From contig NZ_JAJONA010000001.1 in the NCBI RefSeq assembly GCF_024699985.1, positions 4,222,501 to 4,286,500 of the forward strand: DNA of 64,000 nt, in the 5' to 3' direction. The DNA is from Phenylobacterium sp. J367 (GTDB taxonomy: Bacteria; Pseudomonadota; Alphaproteobacteria; Caulobacterales; Caulobacteraceae). The position numbers were made by a program, and so were the translations under genes. Positions 19,772-27,896 of this stretch are shown here, in pieces. The notes beneath the pieces were generated by a model. That model did no database searches and was not told the DNA's origin. It saw only the letters and a program-made list of their open reading frames with translations. How positions within the stretch are numbered: position 1 is the stretch's first letter; every line of letters begins with the position of its first letter.

Positions 19772-19908
19772 TCCCTCCCCTTCAGGGGAGGGGCCGACTC
19801 GCCGCAGGCGAGCGGGTTGGGGTCTCACGATCAGGCTCGGAGCTTGAACACGACTCCCCCACCCGTCCGGCGCTGACGCGCCGTCCTCCCTCCCCTGAAG
19901 GGGAGGGA
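19772..19908. repeat. Intergenic inverted-repeat element with terminator-like ends
   Basis: Each end holds a hairpin of the same sequence family: CCCTCCCCTTCAGGGGAGGG at the left and CCTCCCCTGAAGGGGAGG at the right. Between them lie complementary GGTTGGGG and CCCCCACCCG blocks. The right hairpin is followed by ATTTTCTTT. The layout is that of the palindromic intergenic elements common in alphaproteobacteria. It separates converging genes and probably ends transcription on both sides. Confidence 0.7.
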
Positions 19909-19919
19909 TTTTCTTTATC

Positions 19920-21392
19920 TCACCACCACTTCTTCGGCTTGGCCTTGAAGTCGGCGGCCTTCTCGATGGCGCCGCCGAGCGAGAAGAGCGTGCCCTCGTC
20001 GAGCGCGCGGCCGATCAGCTGCAGGCCGAGCGGCAGGCCGTTGGCGTCGAGGCCGGCCGGCACGCTCATGCCCGGCAGGCCGGCCAGGTTCACCGTCACC
20101 GTGAAGATGTCGTTCAGGTACATGGCGACCGGATCGTCCGACTTGTCGCCGAGCGCGAAGGCGGCCGACGGCGCGGTGGGCGTCAGCAGCGCATCGACCT
20201 TCTCGAACGCCTGGTCGAAGTCGTCGGCGATGCGCCGGCGGACCTTCAGCGCCTTCAGATAGTAAGCGTCGTAGTAGCCGGCCGAGAGAACGTAGGTGCC
20301 GATCAGGATCCGGCGCTTCACCTCATTGCCGAAGCCCTCGGCGCGGGTCTTCTCGTAGGTGTCGGTCAGGTTCTGGCCCTCGACGCGCAGGCCGTAGCGC
20401 ATGCCGTCGTAGCGGGCGAGGTTCGAGGACGCCTCGGCGGGCGCGATGATGTAGTAGGCCGGCAGGGCGTACTTGGTGTGCGGCAGGCTGACGTCGACGA
20501 TCTCGCAGCCGGCCTCCTTCAGCCAGGCGATCCCCTGCTCCCAGAGCTTCTCGATCTCCGGCGGCATGCCGTCGACGCGGTACTCGCGCGGGATGCCGAC
20601 GCGCAGGCCCTTCACCGACTTGCCGACGAAGGACGCGAAGTCCGGCGTCTCCACCGGCAGGCTCGTGGAGTCCTTGGGGTCGTGGCCGCACATGGAGGTG
20701 AGCAGGATGGCGCTGTCCTCGACCGTGCGGGCCATCGGGCCGGCCTGGTCGAGCGACGAGGCGAAAGCCACGACGCCCCAGCGGGAACAGCGGCCATAGG
20801 TCGGCTTGATGCCCACGGTGCCGGTGAAGGCTGCCGGCTGGCGGATCGAGCCGCCGGTGTCGGTGGCGGTGGCGCCCAGGCAGAGCTCCGCGGCGACCGC
20901 CGAGGCCGAGCCCCCGGAAGAGCCGCCCGGCGTGAGCTTGGCGTTGCCGCCTTCCGCCCGCCAGGGGTTCACCACCGGGCCGTAGGCCGAGGTCTCGTTG
21001 GACGAGCCCATGGCGAACTCGTCCATGTTGAGCTTGCCCAGCATGACCGCGCCGTCGCGCCAGAGGTTGGCGGTGACGGTGGATTCATAGGGCGGGCGGA
21101 AGGTCGCCAGGATCTTCGAGGCGGCGGCGCTCTGCACGCCCTCCGTGGCGAACAGGTCCTTGATGCCGAGCGGCGCGCCCTCCAGCCGGCCGGTCTGGCC
21201 CTTGGCGCGGCGCTCGTCGGACGCGCGGGCCATCTCCAGCGCCTTGTCGGGCGTGGGGAAGGAGAAGGCGTTCAGCGCCTTGGCGGCCTCGACGGCCTCG
21301 ACGTGGGCCTGCGTCAGCTCGACGGCGGAGAACGACTTGGCGGCCATCCCGTCGAGGGCGGCCTTGAGGGTCAGCGAGGTGAGGTCGGACAT
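19920..21392 (-). CDS. gatA: Asp/Glu-tRNA amidotransferase subunit A
   Basis: 490 residues, full length amidase-signature enzyme that releases ammonia from glutamine for GatB. The Ser-cisSer-Lys triad is visible: Lys in GIKDLFATEGV, Ser in PGGSSGGSASAVA and Ser in TDTGGSIRQPAAF. The start lies 2 bases after the gatC stop. Confidence 0.97.
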   Translation of the reverse strand: MSDLTSLTLKAALDGMAAKSFSAVELTQAHVEAVEAAKALNAFSFPTPDKALEMARASDERRAKGQTGRLEGAPLGIKDLFATEGVQSAAASKILATFRPPYESTVTANLWRDGAVMLGKLNMDEFAMGSSNETSAYGPVVNPWRAEGGNAKLTPGGSSGGSASAVAAELCLGATATDTGGSIRQPAAFTGTVGIKPTYGRCSRWGVVAFASSLDQAGPMARTVEDSAILLTSMCGHDPKDSTSLPVETPDFASFVGKSVKGLRVGIPREYRVDGMPPEIEKLWEQGIAWLKEAGCEIVDVSLPHTKYALPAYYIIAPAEASSNLARYDGMRYGLRVEGQNLTDTYEKTRAEGFGNEVKRRILIGTYVLSAGYYDAYYLKALKVRRRIADDFDQAFEKVDALLTPTAPSAAFALGDKSDDPVAMYLNDIFTVTVNLAGLPGMSVPAGLDANGLPLGLQLIGRALDEGTLFSLGGAIEKAADFKAKPKKWW

Positions 21393-21394
21393 GG

Positions 21395-21682
21395 CTATTC
21401 GACCACCTTCGGCACGACGAAGAAGTTGTCCTTGGACTTCGGCGCATTGCCCAGGACGCGGCTCGGATCACCGCCCTCGGTGACGACGTCGTCGCGCATC
21501 GGCAGCGGCGTGTGGATGGCCGTGGTCATCGGCTCGACGCCGTCGGTGTCGACCTCGCCCAGCTGTTCGATCCAGCTCAGGATCGCCGACAGCTCGCGGG
21601 CCAGCGGCTCCAGCTTCTCTTCGGGCTCCGCGATCCTCGCGAGCCTGGCGACCTTGCGCACGGTCGCCGCGTCGATGGCCAT
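21395..21682 (-). CDS. gatC: Asp/Glu-tRNA amidotransferase subunit C
   Basis: 95 residues, usual length. It stabilises the GatA-GatB complex. Typical motifs are VRKVARLARI near the start and the central EVDTDGVEPMTT. First gene of the gatC-gatA operon, divergent from ruvX across an 84-base gap. Confidence 0.95.
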   Translation of the reverse strand: MAIDAATVRKVARLARIAEPEEKLEPLARELSAILSWIEQLGEVDTDGVEPMTTAIHTPLPMRDDVVTEGGDPSRVLGNAPKSKDNFFVVPKVVE

Positions 21683-21766
21683 GGGGCCCCTCCTTGAACT
21701 CAGGGGCGTGGGTTAGCGGCGAGCGCCCGGCTTCGCAAGGGAACAGGCGGCGCGTATGAGGGGCTC

Positions 21767-22234
21767 ATGGCCATCGTCGACCTCCTGGAGCTGCCCGCAG
21801 CGACCCCCGCCTATTCGCCGCTCGTGGGCCTGGACCTGGGCGAGAAGACCATCGGGGTGGCCGTCTCGGACGCCACGCGGACGGTGGCCTCGCCGATGGA
21901 GCTGATCCGCAAGACCAAGTTCACCGACGACGCCAATGCGCTGTTCAAGCTGATGGAGAGCCGCAACGCCCAGGGGATCGTGATCGGCCTGCCGATCAAC
22001 ATGGACGGGACGGAAGGCGCGCGCTGCCAGTCGAGCCGCGCCTTCGCCCGCAACCTGCTGCGGCTCAAGGACATCCCCATCGCCTTCTGGGACGAGCGGA
22101 TGTCGAGCATGGCCGTCAACCGGATGCTGATCGGCGAGGCCGACCTGACGCGCGCCAAGCGGGCCGAGGTTGTCGACCGCGCCGCCGCCGCCTGGATCCT
22201 GCAGGGCGCCCTGGAGCGCCTGCGCAACGCCTAG
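21767..22234 (+). CDS. ruvX: Putative Holliday junction resolvase / pre-16S rRNA nuclease
   Basis: 155 residues, RNase H-like YqgF fold. Acidic residues sit in GLDLGEKTIGVAVSD, WDERMSSMAVNRML and VDRAAAAWILQG. Named for Holliday-junction resolution, but the E. coli homologue is best supported in 16S rRNA 5' maturation. It is slightly extended at the N-terminus. The next gene starts 12 bases downstream. Confidence 0.92.
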   Translation: MAIVDLLELPAATPAYSPLVGLDLGEKTIGVAVSDATRTVASPMELIRKTKFTDDANALFKLMESRNAQGIVIGLPINMDGTEGARCQSSRAFARNLLRLKDIPIAFWDERMSSMAVNRMLIGEADLTRAKRAEVVDRAAAAWILQGALERLRNA

Positions 22235-22246
22235 CATTCTCGCCCC

Positions 22247-23018
22247 ATGTCCCCAGCGATTCCCCGTTCCCTCGGCCAGTTCTTCCCGGACGACGGCGAT
22301 CCCCAGACGCCCGCCGACGTGGCGGTGATCATGCCGACGCTGATGCGGCCGGTGGCCGCCCGCGCGATCGAGAGTGTCTACGCCCAGGACGCGGGCGCGC
22401 GGATCCAGATCGTCATCGGCGCGGATCTCAATCCCGGCGAGACCGGGCCGATCTTCGAGGCGCTCCAGAGGCGGCCGGGCCACGTTTCCGCCCTCGTTCT
22501 CACCCTGCCCTATTCGACCTCGGTGCGGCACGGCGGCATCCACCCCGCATGGGACGGCGGCGCGCTGCGGACCATCCTGAGCTTCGCGGCCAATGCGCCC
22601 TACCTCGCCTATCTCGACGACGACAACGTCTGGCTGCCGCAGCACCTGCGGCGCCTGCTGGCGGCCGTCCAAAGGGCGGAGCTGGGCCTATTCCCTGCGG
22701 ATGCTGCTGGACGAGGACACCGGCGCGGAGCTGGGCGTCGACATCTGGGACGCGGTCGGACCGGGCAAGGGACGCTTCAAGGACCGCGGCGGCATGGTGG
22801 ACCCCAACTGCCTCTTGATCGACAAGCGGCGGGTCGCCGAGGCGCTGTGGATGTGGTCGGACCCCGGGCCGGGCCTGCTCGGCCTGGAGGCGGACCGGCG
22901 GGTCGCCGCGGCGCTCGTCCAGCACCCCCACGGGGCGGTGGACGAGGCCACGGTGCTCTACCGGATCCGCCAGACGAACGTGCTGCGGACGTTCATGGCC
23001 AACGGCGCGCGGTTCTGA
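22247..23018 (+). CDS. Family 2 glycosyltransferase, short (frameshifted)
   Basis: About 256 residues after removing one A from 22671-22673. This joins HLRRLLAAVQ to SWAYSLRMLLDEDTG. GT-A features are visible: VAVIMPTLMRPVAARAIESV at the start and the metal-binding YLAYLDDDNVWLP. Acceptor and sugar are unknown. It directly follows ruvX and converges on the DUF1993 gene. Confidence 0.75.
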
Positions 23019-23025
23019 CCGGGCC

Positions 23026-23532
23026 CTAGAGCCCGCCCGCGAAGAAGTCGCGCTTGCCGAGCGGCACGCCCTTCGACCGGGCGATGGCGTAAGCCATGCC
23101 AAGGTGGAAGTAGAAATTGGGCGTCGCGAAGCTGGGCAGCCACTGGCCGATCGGGAAGGTCGGCGCCATCACGCCGATATCGTAGGTCAGCGGGACCTCG
23201 TCGCGGCCCTGGAACGCTTCCGGCTTGAGCGCCGCGAGCTCGGTCTTGGCCGTCTGGATCGCCGACTGGAGACCGGAGAGGTCCAGGTCGTCGGGCAGGT
23301 CGGCCGGAACTTCGGTCCCGATGGCGCGTGCGGGCCACCCGCGGGCGAACCGGATCACCGTGTGCGCCTGCTGACGCAGGTTGAACATGTCGGGCGCGAG
23401 CCGCCAGTCGAGCACCTCGGCCTCCGAGGCGCCGTTGGCCTTCCCGTGCTCGACGGCCTTCGTCAGGATGTTGGCCAGCGTGTCCAGGCCGCGGCTGTAG
23501 ACGCCCACGGTCGTAAAGAGATCGACCTTCAT
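23026..23532 (-). CDS. DUF1993 family protein
   Basis: 168 residues. The pattern MKVDLFTTVGVYSRGLDTLA, LDWRLAPDMFNLRQQAHTV and PNFYFHLGMAYAIAR with a C-terminal GKRDFF matches DUF1993, a DinB-like four-helix fold of unknown function. Full length for the family. Divergent from pyrB. Confidence 0.85.
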   Translation of the reverse strand: MKVDLFTTVGVYSRGLDTLANILTKAVEHGKANGASEAEVLDWRLAPDMFNLRQQAHTVIRFARGWPARAIGTEVPADLPDDLDLSGLQSAIQTAKTELAALKPEAFQGRDEVPLTYDIGVMAPTFPIGQWLPSFATPNFYFHLGMAYAIARSKGVPLGKRDFFAGGL

Positions 23533-23634
23533 TGCTTATCCCCCTGTCGGTCGTTGAGCCGCCGGTATGGCGCGGCGGCGAAGCTTCCGAAAGGGCTTTC
23601 CGCGACCGCCGGCCTCGCCTATGACGCCGCTTTA

Positions 23635-24612
23635 ATGAGCGGCGCCCCTCCTGGTCTGAACGAGGTCCTCGGCCGGACCTTCCCCTTCCCGAAGCGCCAT
23701 TTCCTGTCCGTGACCGACCTGAACGAGGTGGAGGTGGCGAGCCTCCTCGACCTCGCCGACGGCTTCGTGCAGCTCAACCGCCAGACCTCGAAGAAGCTCG
23801 ACCTGCTGAAGGGTCGGACGCTCATGAACCTGTTCTTCGAGAACTCGACGCGGACGCAGAGCTCGTTCGAACTCGCCGGGAAGCGGCTGGGGGCCGACGT
23901 GGTCAATATGAGCCCCCGCTCCTCCTCGATCTCCAAGGGCGAGACCCTGATCGACACGGCGGTGACGCTGAACGCCATGCAGCCGGACCTGCTGGTGGTG
24001 CGCCACTCGTCCTCGGGAGCGGCCTCGCTGCTCGCCCAGAAGGTCTCCTGCTCGGTGGTCAACGCCGGCGACGGCCAGCACGAGCACCCGACCCAGGCTC
24101 TGCTCGACGCGCTCTCCATGCGCCGCGCCTTCGGCCATATCGCCGGGCTGAAGGTGGCGATCTGCGGCGACATCCTGCACTCGCGCGTGGCCCGCTCGAA
24201 CATCGCGCTGCTGCAGATGCTGGGCGCTTATGTCCGGCTGGTGGGACCGCCGACCCTGATCCCCACCGAGGCCGACCGCTGGAACGTCGAGATCCACAAC
24301 GATCTCCGGAAGGGCATCGACGGCTGCGACGTGGTGATGATGCTGCGCCTTCAGCTCGAGCGGATGGACGGGGTGATGGCCCCGTCCCAGCGCGAGTACT
24401 TCCGCTTCTGGGGCCTGGACCGCGAGAAGCTGGCCCATGCCTCGCCGGGCGTGCGCGTGATGCACCCCGGGCCGATGAACCGGGGCGTCGAGATCGACAG
24501 CGACGTGGCCGACGACATCGCCGTCAGCCTGATCCAGGACCAGGTCGAGATGGGCGTCGCCGCCCGCATGGCCGTGCTGACCACGCTCGCCGCCCGGCTG
24601 GACAACCACTGA
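23635..24612 (+). CDS. pyrB: Aspartate carbamoyltransferase catalytic subunit
   Basis: 325 residues. It condenses aspartate and carbamoyl phosphate in pyrimidine synthesis. Carbamoyl phosphate site FFENSTRTQSSFE, then DGQHEHPTQALLD, and aspartate-binding MLRLQLERM are intact. ATG 23635 is chosen; upstream codons do not match the family. Its TGA overlaps the next ATG by one base, coupling it to the dihydroorotase-like partner, as in the ATCase-pseudoDHOase assemblies of other proteobacteria. Confidence 0.95.
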   Translation: MSGAPPGLNEVLGRTFPFPKRHFLSVTDLNEVEVASLLDLADGFVQLNRQTSKKLDLLKGRTLMNLFFENSTRTQSSFELAGKRLGADVVNMSPRSSSISKGETLIDTAVTLNAMQPDLLVVRHSSSGAASLLAQKVSCSVVNAGDGQHEHPTQALLDALSMRRAFGHIAGLKVAICGDILHSRVARSNIALLQMLGAYVRLVGPPTLIPTEADRWNVEIHNDLRKGIDGCDVVMMLRLQLERMDGVMAPSQREYFRFWGLDREKLAHASPGVRVMHPGPMNRGVEIDSDVADDIAVSLIQDQVEMGVAARMAVLTTLAARLDNH

Positions 24613-25903
24613 TGAGCCCGCGTCCCCAAGCCTTCACCAATGTCCGCCTGGTCGACCCAGCCTCCGGCTACGACGGCCCGGGCGCGGTGATCGTCACCGA
24701 GGGCGTGGTCGCCGACGTGGCGCAGGGGTCCGACCTGGGCTCGCTCTCGTCGGACGTCGAGGTGATCGACGGCGGCGGCAAGCTGCTGATCCCCGGCCTG
24801 GTGGACCTGCGGGTCAAGACCGGCGAGCCCGGCGACGAGCCCAAGGAGACCCTGAAGTCCGCCTCCCTGGCCGCCGCAGCCGGCGGCGTCACCTCCATCG
24901 TCGTGCAGCCGGACACCCATCCGACCGTGGACGACCCGTCGGTGGCCGACTTCATCCTGAGGCGCGCCCGGGACATCGAGCTGGTGCACGTCTACCCGGC
25001 CGGCGCGGCCACCAAGGGCTGCGAGGGCCAGCGGATGGCCGAGATCGGCCTGATGCACGACGCGGGCTGCGTCTATGTCACCGATGTCGACCGGCCGATC
25101 GTCGATTCGAAGGTCTTCCAGCGGGTGCTGGCCTATTCCAAGCAGTTCGGGGTCTTGGTGGCGCACCGGCCGTCAGACCCCTGGCTGGCGGCGGGGTCGG
25201 CGGCGACCTCGGGCGAGTTCGCCTCGCGTCTGGGCCTGCCCGGCCAGCCGGCCATCTCCGAGCGCATCGGCCTGGAGCGCGACCTGGCCATGGTCGAGCT
25301 GACCGGGGCCAGGCTGCTGGTCGACCAGGTGACCACCCGCGGCGCGCTGGAGACCCTGAAGCGCGGGCTGGACCGCGGCCTGCCGGTCACCGCGTCGACC
25401 TCGATCAACCACCTGTCGTTCAATGAGATCGACATCGGCGACTACCGGACCTTCTGCAAGCTGGACCCGCCGCTGCGCCGCGAGGACGACCGCGAGGCGC
25501 TGATCGAGGCCGTCGCCTCGGGCCTGGTGAAGATCGTCGTCTCGGCGCACGCCCCGGCCCCCGCCGAGGACAAGCGACGGCCCTATGACGAGGCGGCGCC
25601 GGGCGCGATCGGGCTGCAGACCCTGCTGCCGGCGCTGATGACCCTCTTCCACGAGGGACGCGCACCCCTGATCGACCTGCTGCGCACCGTGACCAGCGCG
25701 CCAGCCGACCTGTTGGGCCTGCCCGCCGGGCGCATCGCCAAGGGCGCGCCGGCCGACCTGGTGCTGTTTGACCTGAATGCGCCCGTGCTGATCGACGCCG
25801 ACAAGCTGATCTCGAAGTCGAAGAACTCGCCCTTCGATGGTCGCCGCCTGCAAGGCAGGTGCTGCGCACCCTGGTGGACGGCCGCACGGTCTACGCCGCC
25901 TAG
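24612..25903 (+). CDS. Dihydroorotase-like protein, probably non-catalytic (PyrX type; frameshifted)
   Basis: About 430 residues. The end is recovered by adding one G at 25857-25859, giving LRTLVDGRTVYAA. It belongs to the class I dihydroorotase group, but the metal-binding DxHxH is replaced by VDLRVKTGEPGDE (residues 64-76), and the usual DHAPH near the C-terminus reads SAHAPAP. Loss of these ligands resembles the inactive PyrC' / PyrX that only supports ATCase folding and assembly in Pseudomonas. A working dihydroorotase would then have to be elsewhere. Coupled to pyrB by a TGATG overlap. Confidence 0.85.
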
Positions 25904-26007
25904 TTCACGCTCTGTTCCAATCCGCCGAAGCTGTGCTACGGTCGCGCCAGGGGTGACGCGCCCCGGCGATGCGGGCTACCAAGGCGCAGGTCTTGGGGGA
26001 AACGGAC

Positions 26008-26646
26008 ATGTCTCAGAGCCTCTTGCTCATGGCGGCGATGGCGCTCGGCGGATATCTGCTGGGCTCGATCCCGTTCGGGGTGATCGCCACGCGGCTGGGC
26101 GGCGCGGGCAACGTGCGCTCGATCGGCTCCGGCAACATTGGGGCGACGAATGTGCTCCGGACCGGCCGCAAGGACCTGGCGGCGATCACGCTCGTGGGCG
26201 ACGGCGGCAAGGGCGCGGTGGCGGTGTTCATCGCTTGGCTGATCAGCCAGAACGCCACCCTGGAGGCCCAGTCGCTGCTGATGGCGATCGCCGGCGGTTC
26301 GGCGTTCCTCGGCCACCTCTATCCTGTCTGGCTCGGGTTCAAGGGCGGCAAGGGCGTGGCGACCTTCTTCGGCACCCTCATTGCGGCGGCCTGGCCCGTG
26401 GGCCTGGCGGCCGGCGCGACCTGGCTCGTCGTGGCCTTCCTGTTCCGGATTTCGTCGCTGGCGGCGCTCGTCGCGGTGGCCCTGGCCCCGGTCTATGTCT
26501 TCGTCTTCGGCCGGCCGACGGCCATCGCCTGGCTCGCCTTCTTCATGGCCATCCTGGTCTACATCCGCCACGCCCCGAACATCCGCCGCCTGCTCCATGG
26601 CGAGGAGCCGCGGATCGGCGGGTCCAAGAAGGACGCGGACGCCTAG
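26008..26646 (+). CDS. plsY: Acyl-phosphate:glycerol-3-phosphate acyltransferase
   Basis: 212-residue integral membrane enzyme that makes lysophosphatidic acid from acyl phosphate. The three PlsY motifs are visible: GSIPFGVIATR, then SIGSGNIGATNVLRTG, and GHLYPVWLGFKGGKGVAT. ATG 26008 follows a GGGGGAAACGG stretch. It ends exactly where dprA begins. Confidence 0.95.
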   Translation: MSQSLLLMAAMALGGYLLGSIPFGVIATRLGGAGNVRSIGSGNIGATNVLRTGRKDLAAITLVGDGGKGAVAVFIAWLISQNATLEAQSLLMAIAGGSAFLGHLYPVWLGFKGGKGVATFFGTLIAAAWPVGLAAGATWLVVAFLFRISSLAALVAVALAPVYVFVFGRPTAIAWLAFFMAILVYIRHAPNIRRLLHGEEPRIGGSKKDADA

Positions 26647-27741
26647 GTGGGCCGGACGCTCTCGGACGCCCAGCGCCGCGACTGGCTGCGGCTCGCCAGG
26701 ACCGAGAACGTCGGGCCGGTCACCTTCGACCAGCTGATCCAGCGCTTCGGCGAGGCCAGCCTCGCGCTCGCCGCCCTGCCCGACCTCGCCCGCCGCGGCG
26801 GGCGGATCGACCCGATCAAGATTCCGGCCGAAGCCGAGGCGGAAGCCGAGCTCGCGGCCGGCGCCGGGCTCGGGGCGCGTCTGATCTGCGCCTGCGAAGC
26901 GGACTTCCCGCAACAGCTGGCCGCGCTCGATCCCCCCGCCGCCGGTGATCTGGACGCGCGGCAAGGCGGAACTGCTGCACAGGCCCTCGGTGGCGATCGT
27001 GGGCGCGCGGGTCGCCTCGGCCGCCGGCCAGCGGTTCGCCCGCGGGCTCGCCGCCGAACTGGGCGAAGCCGGCCTCGTCGTGGTCTCGGGTATGGCGCGC
27101 GGCATCGACGGTTCAGCCCACGAGGCGGCGCTCGCCACCGGCACGGTGGCGGTGCTGGGCGGCGGGATCGACGACGTCTATCCGCCCGAGCACGGCGAGC
27201 TCTATGGCCGGATCGCCCGCGACGGCTGTGTGGTCTCGGAGAGCGAGCCCGGCCGGACCGCGGTCGCCCGCGACTTCCCGAGGCGCAACCGGATCATCTC
27301 GGGCCTGTCGCAGGCCGTGGTCGTCGTCGAGGCCGAGCTGAAGTCGGGCTCGCTGATCACCGCCAGGCTGGCCGCCGAGCAGGGGCGCGAGGTGCTGGCC
27401 GTGCCGGGCTCGCCGCTCGATCCCCGGGCCAGGGGCTGCAACGACCTGATCCGCCAGGGGCGCGGCCCTCTGCGAGGGGGCCGAGGACGTGCTGCGCGCG
27501 CTCGAGGGCCTGCGCGGCTTCCGCGAGCCCGGGCCACGCTACTCGCCCGCCCCGGCGCCGGAGCCCGACGACCGGCTGCGCGAGACGGTGGCCGCCCTCC
27601 TCTCCCCCCACCCCGGTCAGCCGGGACGAGATCGCCCGCGCCGCCGGCGGCCCGCCCGCCGCCGTGTTCGCCGCCCTCGTCGAGCTGGCGCTCGCCGGCC
27701 GGGCCGAGCTGCAGCCCGGCGGCATGGTGGCGCGGGGATGA
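26647..27741 (+). CDS. dprA: DNA processing protein DprA (three frameshifts)
   Basis: About 363 residues after repair. It loads RecA on incoming single-stranded DNA in transformation. The Rossmann-like core reads VAIVGARVASAAGQRFARGL, VVVSGMARGIDGSAHEAAL, FPRRNRIISGLSQAVVVVEA and REVLAVPGSPLDPRARGCN. A C-terminal winged-helix domain follows (SRDEIARAAGG). There is one extra base each in the C run 26932-26937, the G run 27457-27460 and the C run 27604-27609, which together restore the frame. The start is GTG, abutting the plsY stop. Confidence 0.9.
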   Translation: MGRTLSDAQRRDWLRLARTENVGPVTFDQLIQRFGEASLALAALPDLARRGGRIDPIKIPAEAEAEAELAAGAGLGARLICACEADFPQQLAALDPPAAGDLDARQGGTAAQALGGDRGRAGRLGRRPAVRPRARRRTGRSRPRRGLGYGARHRRFSPRGGARHRHGGGAGRRDRRRLSARARRALWPDRPRRLCGLGERARPDRGRPRLPEAQPDHLGPVAGRGRRRGRAEVGLADHRQAGRRAGARGAGRAGLAARSPGQGLQRPDPPGARPSARGPRTCCARSRACAASASPGHATRPPRRRSPTTGCARRWPPSSPPTPVSRDEIARAAGGPPAAVFAALVELALAGRAELQPGGMVARG

Positions 27742-27896
27742 GAATGCCGCGGGGTCTTCTTTCCCCCGTAGGGGGGAAGCGGCGGGCGCCGTTCCGGCGT
27801 GCGTCCGAGGCCCGTTGACAGCGCCCCGGCGCCGCCCCCCACCTTCCGCGCTCTTTGATCCGGGCCCCTCGCCCGCGGAAGGCCACCCATAAGAAT

